A DNA stretch of 64,000 nucleotides from assembly GCA_030248065.1 (NCBI GenBank), contig JASAMV010004291.1, forward strand, positions 1 through 64,000. Direction: 5' to 3'. The notes below the pieces were generated by a model. That model did no database searches. It was not told where the DNA came from and saw only the letters and a list, made by a program, of their open reading frames with translations. This document shows, piece after piece, positions 36,201 to 51,200 of the stretch. A program made the translations under genes and the position numbers. Each line of letters starts with the position of its first letter. Position 1 is the stretch's first letter. The stretch is from Rhynchonema sp. JSB1_4. Lineage: Eukaryota > Nematoda > Chromadorea > Monhysterida > Xyalidae.

Positions 36201-39200
36201 ACCACAACACACTGCGCCCCCACCTTTCATCACGATTGCTCATCGCGGGCGTGTAGGATCGATTGAATGTTTCCAGCGTGAATTTCAGATCGTTATTCGT
36301 CACGCCGCCATTCTGATCGTCGACCAGATACAAGCGAATGACTCGTTGAGCGAACGCGACCGCGGCGAAATTCAACCCATTCTCCATCGCGGCGGCCAGA
36401 TGCAGATCGTACGTTTGCATGTTCACCAGATGCGTGCGAATGAGTACGTCGATCGCGTCCAAGTTGTAGCTGCAATCGAAGCAAGTCATTCGATGTTCTC
36501 GTATCCTCCAAGATTCGAGAAACCATCATCCATTGAAAGTGAGAAAAAAGTCGGAAAAAAGAAAACGAAAACAACAGAAACAAACTCAGCGAAAACAACG
36601 ACAATAACAAAATGTTGTTTCCGGCCAGTGACCAACCGATAGTCCTGTCTGCATTCGACCAAGGCCTTGGTGACGGCGGTCTGCAGCCATTTGGCGCTAA
36701 ACCAGGTGGCCACAAATTTACAGCCGAGTATGAACACATTCCTGATGTGCGACGTCCATTCACCGTCGTTCATATGACTGTTGTAGCCGTGCAGAAACAG
36801 CTCGACGAACTTCGACACCAGATTGACGGCTGCCTGTTGACTTTGTTCGCGCGGCATTTGCGATGCCTACGATTGGATGAAGGATGTGATCAGAATCGTG
36901 TATTTCGGCGAAACGATAATTACAAAGGAGTGCAATTTTTTTGGGCAACGAAAGACCGCTACCGCTTGCGAAATACAAAACAATCTTGGTTACCATCTCA
37001 AAACAGCAAGCATCAACCAGATAATGATAGTTCACCGCCCCGTGCCCCACCTCTCTCAACGCCTCCCTGTATCGTACGAGTGTGTCTTTGCTGGACTGAC
37101 TCGGCGTGCCCTGATGTAAGAGTTGGTCGATTTCGGTGATCGCTTGCCGGTAATCAGCCTCGATGTCGCCGTGTGTGGATGCAGCCGACTGCAAAAGGAA
37201 ATGCAAAGAAACGTTGCGTTTCGGAAACCGACATGGCGTGAAAAGTTGTTGGGCTGGTGGTTGGTTCGGTGACACAAAACTGGGCCAACAAACAACTGAA
37301 ACAAAACAAAACACGACCATCAAGATCAAACATAAATCACCACGTGCGGATTTATTGGTTGTTGGACAATAAAATGCGGAATACAGCACCGCAATATTAT
37401 CTACCTGTACGTGTTGTGCAACGGCTGCTTGTGTTTGCTGCGGCACGGCAGCTGTGGGCATTGATGTGGGCGGTTTGAACATGGCCTGTGGCGATGCAGC
37501 AGCGAAACTGCAACAACAGCACTCAAGTCCGCTTCAGGATCAGCATTGTAGTTTCAAGTGTATTTGATCAAGAATAATAACTACAGTCTACTCTCTATAT
37601 AGTGAAACTCTTCATTGAGGAACCTACATGTACAATGTACTGGACATATATTTCAAAGCCATCTTAATTCCCGACCTGAACCTCGTAACTACTACTGTAA
37701 TAGTGACAAAACTAGCCGGCCCCGAACATGTCACAGTGACGAGGGCAGACTGAACGAGTGATGGCAATCCATTGCCCAACAATTGCGCACGCATGGGCAC
37801 CAACCCAAGTTCGGACATATCTTCGACCGATGTCGGTTTGAATCCGGATATGTTGCTGCTGAACTGTTCGTAGACGGCGTGCGCGTGACTGGACTTGATC
37901 TTCTCCCTCAACGCTTCGGGCAGCAATTCGAGTCGACGTTGCGCGTCCGGTGACACAAAGTCGACGCGCTCGCGTGCGGCACGCGCTCGTGACTGACAAT
38001 ATTGATTCAGATCGTTTACAGCTGCCATATCAAACTTGATAATCGGTCCGATTCGTTAAGGTCTCGCTTTGATCAAGTGGCTTTTTTCCATTTAGCATTT
38101 AGGATGCTAAGAGAGACTTAATGATGCCGCTAATTTCGACCAGCGCATGTAAATGTTTTATTTTTTACATTTTACGTCGCTCGAAATGGCAGCAATAAAT
38201 CTGGAAATGATGGGCATAAAGTCAGACAACCAAGGTAAGAGCGGGCCGGACCTGAACAACCAAGTTTGAACTCGCCTAAGACTTGTCAAAAGACTACTTA
38301 TTAGCACTGATGCAAATAAACACAGAGACTACCCCATTTCATACCTGATATTCGGCGTCCAATTTCTTGTCGATGTAGGGTATGCCTTTTTCGCACGCAC
38401 TTTTCACGATGAACGACTGCGCCAATTCGACGTTTTCTTCAGCCAACGAACGTGCGGCTTCCTCGATCATTTTCGTCGTTTGTTGATCTTGAGCACCGCG
38501 AACCGATGAGTAGAACGCTTGTTTCAGGTACGCCTGCGATCGCACAAGACCATCGTAATTCCAGCTTATAAACGTGACGATTTTCGCTTCAATCCAACAA
38601 ATCATCAATCAGTTTCGTTGCTGTTAGCATGTAAAACGAGCGCTTTCTGATAAAAAAAACGGAAGAGAAACAGCCTAATCCTGGTGTGGCCGACGCGCAC
38701 CAAACACAGCTGGGCAACGTTTTGAATCCTTCGTACAACACGCAGCTAACGTGGAAACTCCACGACGACAGGGGCTCAGGAGGGTAGTCGCAAATGAGCT
38801 GCGACGGACGACACCAGAATAAGCCAGACAAACACCTCCCCCAAAAAGGTATCCGGGGGGGGGGGGGGGGGGGCCCCCCCCGGGCGCCTCCTCCCCCGCC
38901 CCGCGACGGCACGGCCCCCCCCCGCCCCCGCGGGCCCCCCCAAAAAAAAAAAAACAAAAACAGAAAAAAAAAACCAACTAAAGGAAAAAAGAAAATCACC
39001 ACAAAAACCTCCAATGCCCCCCCCTCCCCCCCCCCCCCCCCCCCCCCAACCCCCCCCAAAAAAAAAGGGGGGCCCCCCCCCCCCCCCCCACCTCGAAACA
39101 TCAACTCACATCCAAAGTGATGAGCAACGGTTCATGACAAGTTATCATGGCCATTCCGGCTGTCAATGATCGCATCATGTGATGTGCCGCGGCGCGCACT

Positions 39201-42200
39201 TTGTTCTCGTCCGCTTCGCCGGCCATGTCCTTTTTGATCACGTGCTCGGTTGTTGTCATCGCTACCTGAACAGCTCATAAATATTGGTACGTTAGTAGTG
39301 GTAGTTTGGTGTGGTGTTGAATGAAACATCACAAGTGACACTGTCAGCCAGTTGTCCTATTGTCGTGCCATCTCTGGGAGAAAGCACACAGACGCCTTAT
39401 CGAAATGTTTCAACGCAGCCATAACCAAGTGAAGGTGTATAGTCCAACCACGTGCTCATGAGACGACTCTTTTTAAAGCTTGCTTGGCCAGATTAAAAAA
39501 TTCGCCGCTTACACGGGTCTTCGCAAACAAAAGAAAGAGATTGGGCCGAGAAAGATGATGACAACTTCCAGCTGGCTGACCTCAATTTGTTGCGTGCTTA
39601 CGCGAACAGCAACGTCGTTCAACACACAAATGTTTTGGGAGTCAAAAGAGAATTTACGCACCGAGGTGGAGAGCATGTTTTTTAAAAAAATACGTGCGTT
39701 TCTCTCTCTTTCGTTTCCGAAATACGTGGAACCGGAACATTATTGGATCCATACAAGTCAACTTCAAAATAAGTCGTCTCATGAGTTCGTGGATGAACTA
39801 CACAAACGGCAACCAATGTTTTGCAAATAGCGGAGCCAACAAAACCCAAGAAGACACAAAACAAGAGGAATTTGGCAAACTGCCAACAGCGACGATGGCC
39901 GCTAACCTTGATGGCCCGGTCAGTGACGGGTGTGATGAGCTCCTGCACCGCGTGCTCCACCGCCGGACGCACCAGACTTTTCAACATCGGATTCATCGTT
40001 GTGAACAGCGCCAACTGAAATAAAATTTATTATTTAATATTTTATTATTTTATTTATTAATATTTATTATTTTATTTTATTATTTAATAAAATAGTTGGA
40101 AAAAATATGTGAACCATTGTTATTGTGTGCACGAAAAAAAACAGAAAAAATTATATCCCAGAAATTTGTGGCGCGCAACCAACGTTCTGATTGTATCTGA
40201 TATGGGGTCCGAGTCCGGCGAACGTGGTCACGTTGATGTCGTGGTAGCTGAACTGTGGTGGCGGCGGACTACCACTAGCACGACCACCTGCAGCAAAATA
40301 TTCATTGACTGATTGAGCAATGAAACTGTGTTGACATGGCACTAGGTACATTGAAAGCGGCTTTATTTGATTTTTCGATGCTGTTGTTGAGTAACGTTTA
40401 CGTGAGAAATGTTTCACAAACTACACTAAAATACCAGCAAAGTAGGTGGAAGTATGATCAATTGAAACGTCGCTTACGCACGGGCACCAAAATATCCAAA
40501 ACCCAGCACGTACAATCTGAACAAAATAGCGCCACTGAATGCACATTCAGGCCAAACAGACACTCAGCGCGGTATGCAGTTTGCTGACATATCCGGTTCG
40601 GGGGTGGGTTTAACCTTCGACTTCGCTGCTTCACAGTGGTGTGCAAACCATAGGTTTTTAAGACACTTTGTAGGTGCAACTTGCACCTAAAATTTCAGAA
40701 TTGCACCTAAAAATTGGAGGTTAGGTGCAACTTGCACCTAGATTTTTCACACTTTGTTCATAAAACAAAATTTTAGGTGCAAGTTGCACCTAGAACTTGA
40801 CATATTAGGTGCAAGTTGCAGACAGTGAATTTTGAAAAAAAACTACGTGCAAAGCACAAGAACGCTTTCAAGCAAGATCAAACGCACGTCAACTCAACAT
40901 GCCAGCAAAGTGCGTTCCTGCCCAACACAATCCCCCATCCGCCAGTCACCCCCACGCTAACCAGCATCGGCTGATTGTTCCCGATGTGCAGCCCTGGCGC
41001 CCAAAGGTGCATGACCCCCAGCAGCGACAGTCAGAGGCGATGGGCCAACGGCGTGTATGTCCGGCGGTTGTTTGAGGGTGGCCAAGTCACTCAGCTGTTG
41101 ACGCAGGGTCGCGAGACGCTCCGTCTCTTTCAGAATCGAGACTTCCGACTCCATCGTTTTCGTGAACTGCAATTTCGATCATGATTCGCTGATTGATTGA
41201 TAAAACGATATGTGACCGCCAAAAATATGGGAGCAAGAAATGCGAGTGTGCGTGTACCTCCTCGAAATCAATATCCATCGTCTTGAAGAGCACTTCAATT
41301 TCGAATTTCAGATTCAATTTCAGGTCGGGTTCACGGTGCAGCTCGCTGAGTATGGCCAGAATGCCTTGCACGTACGCGCCAGTCGGTTGGAAGGCCTGCG
41401 AGAGAGAAATACGAAAACTTCATTACATCGTTACGCATTCAAATCGTTGTGAATGACCGGCCATACCTTGCTTTTCGGACAGGACTCGAGAATTTTGGCA
41501 ATGAATGGCACCACGTACAACAGCTCGTGCTGGCCTTTGTAGTACGCCTCGAGGATCAATGACTTGATGTCCAGCTCCTGAGTTATATGAGCAATTGTTA
41601 TAATTTCAAATACTATTGATGAATAAACAAATAAAACAATAACCACAAGCAGAAAAAAACTGAACAACACCAACATCGCACAATATTGGCTTGTCCTTTG
41701 CCAATGTGATCATGCCCAGCCAATGGCCGAGATTCTTCAACAGCTGCCGATCGCCGAAGTTGGACGCCGCCTGACGTTTGTCGCTGCGAAGCAGAATCTG
41801 GCAAGCAAAAAATGTTTCAACTTTTTGATAAGTTCAGCGCTTCCATAAGCGGCACTTGTTTCACTGCTGTATTAAATTTCTAAATTCGCTGCCGTATAGT
41901 CCAGCCACCAGCTCATGAGACGACTTTTTTAAACCCTCCCTGGCCGCTCAAAAAAGCCCCAGAACACGGTTTCCCCAAAAAAAAAAAGAAAGGGGGGAAG
42001 AAAAATCCGCCGCCCCCCCCCTTTGCTGCCTTCAGCGACCAGCCGCCACCACCAAGGAGGAAAAAAAACCCCGGAGAGGGGCAAAAAAAATCCTTTCTCC
42101 TTTCTCCCTTTCAAAACGGAGAAACCGAAAATGGAACCCACACAAGCAAAAAAAAAAAAAAGACACCCCTACAATCAAATACGCCCCATAGTGAGTGTCA

Positions 42201-45200
42201 AGTTCTAAACCCGAAAATCAACTTTTGAAACATTCGGGCAACAGACACACGTGCAGTTTGCCAGTCAGCTGTGCGCGATGTTTCAGAACTGCGCATGGTC
42301 AGTGCTCGGGTTTAGAACTGGACATTAACTACGCGGCGTGTTTTATTGTCGAGCAGCGAATTTAGGAATTTACTATATTTTAGGTGTTCGACCACACAAA
42401 CAAAATCACGCAATCATCAAACAAACCTTGATATTTCTGTAGGTCTCCTCGACAACTATGGCCTCGTATTTGTCATAATTGAATTCGGTGACGAAATTGC
42501 CATAAAGAGGATGGAAGTTCGGTTCGATAGACACGCGTTTCATCACGAGATACTGCGCCAGCCACGGCAGGTACTCCTCCTTGTCATCTTCGAGCACGAG
42601 TTTGCGCAATTCGCACGTCTGCATGGATATAATGATAGTTATGGATGGTGTGAAGTCCACTTTTTGTTGGCGGGTCGGGATTGGATTTGACTTGCTTTCA
42701 CTTTGATTTAACACCACAATATTTTTGTACATGACACACGACGGACAACAGTGAAGCACCACCCAGCCAGCTGACGTTTCACGTGCAGTAAGTAGGGTTA
42801 GAGACATGTCGGGTGTCGGCTGTCGGGTGTCGGGTGCCAAAAAAGTGTAGGTGTCGGGTGTCAGCTTCTTATTGGAGTTAAAGTCAAACCGTACCTCAGA
42901 CCCGCTGATGCCAGAAAGTGACTACCGCCCAATATTTCAGAAATCAGAGACATCATGCACAAAAAATTGGAATAAAAGAAAGTGTACACCGACCTTTTTC
43001 GCCAGATTCATCTGACTGAGGTTGTTGAACATGAAGGCAATTTTGTCCTGCGCTTTGTCGTTGGGCGCCTGCACCTGCGTGTCCTCCTTCTCGGTCGCAT
43101 CCACCAGGATGTTGATGTTCGTCGTTTGCAGGCTCGGGCCGCCTTGCTGAAACAGGGAAAAGAACGAAATTGCAGCAGCAGAAAACAGCCAGCACCATAA
43201 GCAACCAGAGTACCCAATCACCAGACCGCAGGCAACTCACCCGTCCGGCGCGCTGATTGGCTACGTTGCCCTGAGCGCCGACAGCAGCGCCACCAGCGGC
43301 CGGCACGGCGAACTGCGCCGTTTCGGGCGTCGACCGAGCGGCAGACGGCTGTTGTTGTTGTTGTGCAGCGCGTTGTTGTTGCTGTTGTTGTTCGCTGACA
43401 TTGTGACACGCCGGCCATTGACCGTTGACCGCGGCTACGATGTACTGCAACCGCGGTTGCAAAATATTGATCATTTCAGTCGGACAATCGGAAGCGCTGA
43501 CATTGTTGCAAAGCGTAGCAGTTGGCGAGCTAGCAGCGGCTGTGCACGAACGCTGGGGCAATGAATCTTACGCAGTAAAATGCTTCCGGACAGTATTCCG
43601 GAAGAATACTGTGTGCGAACTCCACTATCATAGATCGAATACAGCACCATGTCTGAGCAGAATTACCATTTAGGGAGGTTTCACGATGCATGCGGGTGCG
43701 GGTTGCGGGTCACGCATTTTCGAGCGTAGCAGCGGATGCAGAAGTCACTTAATCATAATTCTGATACCGTTGTGATCAGGCTTGACCGCTACCACTGCTG
43801 GTACCGCTTGACATACTTATAACTTTTTTGATTGCCATGTGTACACTTTGAAACATCACGAAACCACATAATTGCAAATCCGCAAAAAAAATGATGCGGA
43901 TTGGGGGTAACGTAGGTAGCGCTGGCCACCGGAGGCAGTTGAAACTCAAACTTTGGTAAAGAACTCCGGCAAATGAGGCCCATTCTGACACCAAAATTAA
44001 ACTTGAGCATGGTACCTCAATGTTTGGACGCCCAAAAAGCCCTTACCCGCACGCATTGTGAAACCGGCCTCGGTTATGGTAGTTATCATTCTTGTAAAAA
44101 TATCATTAAAAAATATGCTGCAACCGACTAGCAGACCTCTTGCAACTCGGGCGACAAATGCTGGAAATTCTTTGAAGTCTTCAGATTCTCGCTGTACTTG
44201 GTGTAGTCTTTGAGAATGGTGCGGAATTCTTCGAGCGATTTCGATGCGAACAGAAACATTTTGTCCTGCGGGTCCGACTGATAGGATTTCAGCACGTAGT
44301 GCAGCGCCGTCGAGAACATGGCCGTGCTGGAATAATAAAACATTAACCTGCAAATAAAAATCAAAAAAAGAAACATAAGATTGGAAACATTAACCTGCAA
44401 ATAAAAATCAAAAAAAGAAACATAAGATTGGAAGACAAAAATCAATCACAATATTTATGCAATAATTGTGACCATTACGTTATAATTTTCTCGCGAATCA
44501 TTCCGCCAAACACTTCGGCCGTGATGATCAGTTCACGCGGCGGATATTCACGAAAGAATCGAAACTCTTCGAACAAATTCTTCACCATGCATTGGAACAC
44601 CATCTGAAAAAAACCAGTTACTCAATTACAAGTGAATGAGAATGAACACGAAAAAAACCAATTTTAACCAGTGAAAATCATTTTACGCAACAAACCTGGT
44701 CGTACTCGTTGCCATTCTTGAACTGTTTGAGTTTGGCGACAAAGTCCGGCACGCTCAGCTGTTGGTTGGGCGATTTCTGGTAGATCTGCTGGAAATAGTG
44801 GTTCGCTTGTTCTTGTACGTCTTCACTGAAGTTCTGCGTCACGTCAACTTCGGTTGAACTGCTCGCGGTTGAGCCGGGCATTCGATTCAGTTGACTGTTT
44901 GACGCGTGCACGTTGCCGAATGCCGCTGCAAATCGAATGCGTTTGGGTCAGTGTTTTGACGACTGAATTTCGGTGCCCAAACATTAAAAAACAGGCAGCT
45001 CCCAAAATTTCGCCCGTTGCGGTGTTACGCGTTAGGAGTGGCTTCAGCCGTTTTTGCAGTTTTGTCCCTATGCCTATTTCAGGGGTGCCATTTCGGTATC
45101 CATCTAGTTTTTATTTGAAGTAATAAAACACAGTCTTGCGCGATACACATAAATGCCTGCGGAAAACTTTTTAACATAATTTTACGTTTAGGATTCGTTA

Positions 45201-48200
45201 TTTTCACACAAGACTACTCACAATTAGCGCCCGCGCCAACATTAGTCGACAACGGCATGCGTGGCTGTTGGATCAATTGGGTATTGCTGCCGGCTGCCAA
45301 TGCACTGCTCAACAGACCACCCCCGTCACCCATCGAATGTTGACCGAACGTGTCCAACTGAAAACACAACGATGTTTTTTTCAATAAATTTTTAAATTTT
45401 GGCACCTGCTTTCTGAGGTATCATGGTATGTGACCAGTTTTGGAACCAGAACGTCTGTTTGGAACCTAAACAATCGGGGAGCAGGATGCCAGTGGCACCA
45501 CAAAGTTTCAGTTGAAATAATAACCCTGAGGGCTCCACCAGATAGACCGGGTTTTGAAAAAAACCCGAAACCCGAAGCATGATAATCGAAAATGTTTCGA
45601 CTGACTGTATATATTCAAAAACAAAACAACCCCCCCAAGTTCACGTCGAGCTACAAGTGACCAAACACACAATCAACATTTTCGAAATTACGAACCATGC
45701 CGTTTGTGCTCATCAGGCAACGCGGGTTTCTCCAAGGGTATACTTGTTCCGTCAGCTTTTACAAGTGGCAAGGCCGAAACATCTTCGATTATCAACCCGT
45801 TTTTTTTTCAAAACCCGAAACATGGACATAGAAAAAATTATGTTTCGGGTTTCGGGTCTATCTGGTGGAGCCCTAAAAACAATTCTGGGTATTCACACGC
45901 GAAGCAAATTACACGAACAAAAAACAACAACTTTTTGGACCAAAAACCAAACAAGAAACGTACCCCGACACCGTGCTGTCCCGGGAATTGAGGACGAGGC
46001 TTGAGAATGTCGAATGGCACAGGCGTACGACGCTCGGTCGTGGTCGGCTGCGTCAAAGTGGGTGTTGTCTTGCCGAGATTCTGTAAGCATGCGTGCTTGT
46101 GGGTGGCCTAGCTGTAGAGCTCGAGCTACCGAAATCCATGCCCCAAAAACCCGTACCCCGCCCAGGTAGCTATCTAACCGCTAGCTCGAGGTTGCCTCAC
46201 CGTCCCTGGCTAGCTAGCTCGAGCTGTCTGACCAACTAAACACTGTTGTTGTGCACTTGGGAACCAAATATAGATGAGGTAGTAGCTTCAGAAAAACAGA
46301 AGCAAAGGGTTCAGCTTCTTTTGGAACACTCTGTAATTTCCTGTCCCTGTCTCTGTGCCTCAGAGCACAGCGTACAACCAGCTACAGCAATCGGGTGATT
46401 CAGAACTCGGTCCTGTTATAACACCGGTCAAAGTATCACTTTTCTGTTTGGTTCTTTGTTCTGACACTTAGCCAACACAAAAAGCGGTATCAATACTAAG
46501 TCAGCACCGATCAGACAAGACTATTTGCATGATGTTTCGTATTAAGCATGTACTGTAAAGGTAAACAACTTGCCAGCGCCGTAAAGGCGAATGTACATGT
46601 ACGCATTAGTTCCTGGAGAAACACAACATCAATCTTATAGGCAAACCGAAGCCCACAGTAAAATCTGGTGAAAGGTTACGAACTGCGTCATAATTAATAA
46701 ACACATAATAAATAATACACACCTGGCTAGCAGCGTGCACCAATTGTGCGATCTCGGTGGCCGAGCCGGGCACATGTGCGCTGGCTTGCTGCAAACACGC
46801 GAGCATGTTGCGCGCGGTATCGGCGTGTATTTGCGTGGCGGACACGTTGAACGACGACGACGTCAGACCAAGTGTGCTGGCGGCGCGCATCCGAAGGAAC
46901 GTACAGCACGCTTTCACGAACGGCTCCTGCAAATTCAGAATAAAAAAAAATAAAACACAAAATCGCTCAGAAATAATAACAAAAATATGCAATAGGGAAA
47001 TGAGAGAGAGAGAGAGAGAGAGACTCTCACTCCGTGTTCGCGTATTTTGTCCGACAGCCACTTGTCGAGTTTGAGGAAATCGCGTCGCGACGCCAGACAC
47101 GCGAGATCAATGACGAAACCGAACTGGTTGGGACGCGACAGCAACATGGCAAGACCCTGCAATTCCAATGGTTCGGCGAATACAATACGAATGCGTTCTT
47201 GTGCCGTGGTGTTCATACGGATTCCATTTTCAAAATTGCAAACACCAAGTTACCGCACCTGCGGTTTCAGGTCATGAGCGACTTCGAGAATTCTGGCCAG
47301 TCTGCTGTGATCTTCGGGAGCCTGCAGATACCATGAGACCATACAGTTGCATATGACCGTGCGCATCGTGTGCTGCGGCAATGTGGTCGAATTCCAGACG
47401 TAGTTGAGTACGGCCAATGAATTGGGATGCGCATTCAAAAATATCGGTATCAACACAGCCAGCAGGTCGCGACGGAGTGTGTTGATTGGCGGCTGCAAAG
47501 TGCGCGCGAACTTTTTATGTTCAGAAATATAATTTGAAGCTAAATGAAATTGAGAGAAGTAAAACGAAAAACCAAAAACACCGACTTTGAGCTGCATGAG
47601 CGCGAGTGTGAGCACGTCGGGGCACGTTTGCACCGGGTATTTGAACACTTGCGACACCTCGTCGGCCAGACCCGACACGTCCGACAAACTCAACAACAGT
47701 TCAACTAGATCGAGTGATTTCCTGAAAATTGCAACATTATTAGTTGGTGCCTCAACTGGGATGGGTGGGTAGTGGGGGCAGTAGCTAGCTAACCATACGC
47801 TGCAGCATAGACCGCCATCACCATCAACATCAATTTTATTGCCAGATTTGGACATTTTATGGTGTACAAAAAATGCAAATTTTAAGGCCGGCTTCAACGT
47901 GGCTGTATGTGCTTCACTATTTTGAGTGCTGAAATCCCCACAAAATTAAATGAGTACAACAAACCAACCAATTGGCCAACTGTTTCGATGTTTCATCTGG
48001 CGTAGTCTTCAACACCTCGCATTGTACGGCACGACATTGATGGTCACCGAAACAGAAGACGTCCGGATGCGCGAGGATTTGCAGAATCCACGACAACTGC
48101 AACGAATATTGACAGCAATTTTTTAATTCTTTCAATAATTTATCTGACGAATCCGCCGATATCGGTCATTGCGTGCTGGCTTTTTTCTGCACATTTTTCG

Positions 48201-51200
48201 GCCTCATGATAATATAAACTGTCCGGCACGCTACACGAAAGCAGTAATTGTTGTTATGAACGATTTGATGATAGTTATGGAATCGTCTGCAACAAAAAAC
48301 GTCATTTCACCAAACCGAAACCCGATACCTGTCCGGGGCGGTGAAAATTCCACTCGCGATACAACAGCTGAACGGGGAATGTGGTGTTTGCGACGATGGC
48401 CAGCTGCAGTGCGCTCATCAGCAACACCAAATTGTCGCGATCGCGCACAACGAACGTCGGCTTGTCCAATTTGCTGATCACCTCATTCCAGTTGAGACTC
48501 GGTTGCTGCAGAAAACAAAGCGACGAATGCATTTTTAGAAATGGGGGTTTGAAATAAAAAAAAAACAACAACAAAGACGACGAAAATAATAACTAACCAG
48601 TTCTTTCACGGCCTGGACGAAAATGGCCACTTGCCAAGTCGTCGGGGCTGTTTCGGGAGCGCTGATCTAGAGAAGTTACAACAAAATGAACTCAGAATGC
48701 ATAACTAAAAGAACAGTCCAACCGAGCCAAACCAAGCCACAGACCTGTGCGAGAACATTTCCCCGTGGCAGGCCGGTCTGCGTCTGCATCATCATGATCA
48801 AAATGCGTGCCATTTCATCAGTAGTCAACACGCACGGGTCATTGCAACCGAGCCTGCTCAGATGTTGCCGACAAATGTCGATGCTTGCTGTCACGTCGTA
48901 GCCAAGTTCCTGCGATGTGATTAACAGGCCCAAGCGTAGTTTGTCACCGGCAAAACATATTTACACAAAAAAGGATGGACGAAAAATATATCAATCAAAT
49001 ACCCTCAGTTGCTCGGCCACAGAAACTGGCAGAGTCGGCAGATTTTGCGCCATGTTTGTGGATTTATCGTCGAAATCGATGATATCGCTGGTCAAATGAT
49101 CGCCAGCACTCAACCAGGGCAATAGAACCACCGGAATTGATTCGGATGGAAAATCTGCGACGTGATATGCTTTCGTTGTGCTTGTGATACACACGATCGC
49201 GACATCATGAATATCGCAATTCGCCAACAAAATAGTCATCAAGACAACTATAAATGATATCCTCCAACCTCGTTTTAAAGCAGCGACGAACTGTTCCAGC
49301 AGTGTCGTGTTCTGCAATGCGAACTCGGTCGGATGTGATTTTATGGAGCTGAGAATATAGTGCACAACGTCGATACAGTCCTGAAGGCCCGTATCCTTGT
49401 GCGTATCTGCAAGAATCGGCCTCGTTTTTTCAATCGTTGCACTGCGCAAGTGTAACAATCTGATTTTGGTACTTTTCAATGCAAACTGTCACTGCTACCA
49501 CACGACTACGGGTTTGATTGCGAATTGGCATGAGCAGATTTTCGTGACCCACAATTTGCACCTACGTGGCTCGGTCACTAATTTCGACCAGCGTTAAGTC
49601 ATCCCCTGGAGCCCTGATCGAAATAAGCGCTGCAACTTTGTCACAAAATACCAAAAATTTGAACACGCCAAATCATAGTGCAACGGCAGTCGCAATCGCA
49701 GTGTTCGCCCGAGAAATTGATAGCAGCGACGCAACGCATGAAACGTGCAACACTAACCAGAGTCGGTGTAAGCAGCCAACAACAACGGCAACGACTCGGT
49801 GACGTGTTTGTCGGCGAGCGCGCGCGTTTGCGCGTTGATCGATTGCAAGAGTGCCAACGATAGCACGACTTCCTGGGCCGGCGGCAGACAACACGCGCGG
49901 ATCACCGCGTCCGCTGATGGGTTCTTCTGAAGAACAAATATGCGCGATATCAAACTTGGTGCGCGGATCGATAACGATGTTAGGCAAGCTTAGTGGCTCC
50001 AGTGAACCGCTCGAAAATACGGTCACTATTCGTTACAGCGATGATCGCTAAAGTGATATATTTGATATAGTGATATTAAAAAAGCAATGTCGTGGTGTGC
50101 CGAAAATTTGTATTTCATACTTAAGTAATTCGCCACCGTGATATATTCCTCATAGTGATATTTTTCAAATGTCCGGTTGATATCATGATATCATTATAAC
50201 GAATAGGACTGTAGCCCCATGGCAAAAACCGCGCGTGACCAAGGCGATCCGATCGCCTGGCCTACGTGTCTCTTACCCGCCACAAATCGCAGTGGTAAAT
50301 AATCTTGACTGTTAAATTTTTAGGTATTTGGATACAGTGGTGTCGTTGGAAAATCAAGAAGTCAGGATACCGGATAGGGTTAGAGGTCGGGGGGGGGGGT
50401 ACCCGACACCCGACATCTGGAAGTACCCGACACCCGACATCTGAGAAAAAAGCCGACACCCGACAGTTGCAAAAAAACCCGACACCTAGTTTTTGAAAAA
50501 AACCCGACACCCGACATCTGTTTTTGGACCAAAAACAGGCAAATTTTTGCTCATTTGCATCATTAGTGAAATTTTTTGGCTCAAGTTACTGAATTCAAGT
50601 ATTTTCGCACGAAATAAACACTAAAATGTCACATTCTGCGTCTTCGGAAATATTTGGTTCGAAGAAAATTTTCTCTCAAAATTCTTCTCTCAGCAAAACT
50701 GATGTTTTGAACCGTAAGTGTCGGGTGTCGGGTCCCAAAAAAACCGACACCCGACATCTGGAGGTACCCGACACCCGACACCTACACTTTTTTGGCACCC
50801 GACACCCGGCACCCGACATCTCTCTAACCCTAATACCGGATACCCAAAATCAAAATTTTTTGGATACCGGAAGCCCAAAATGAAAAATCAAATCTCGGAT
50901 ACCAGGAGGGTTGCTCCCTAAAATAAAATTTTTTTGGATACCCAGGGGGTTATTCAAAAAAGGTCAATTTTATAGTGAAAAATTGAGTAAAATTGGTGTT
51001 CGAAGCGCAAAAACGGTCATTTTGGGGCGATGTTTGCGCCAGCAAGCGATTTTGAGCAATTTGGACGTAAAAATGGGAGATTTTTAAGGTTTTCGGAAAA
51101 ATTTTGGGTTAGGATACCCCTGGACAAAAAGTCAGGATACCGGATACCCCTGGGTGAAGAAATCAAGATACCGGATACTAGTTCACCCCCAACCACACCA

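Noticed and set aside
38589..39120. Long Gly/Pro-rich open frames on both strands.
   Set aside because: Homopolymer-rich intronic sequence with doubtful quality, between well-supported CNOT1 exons 29 and 30.
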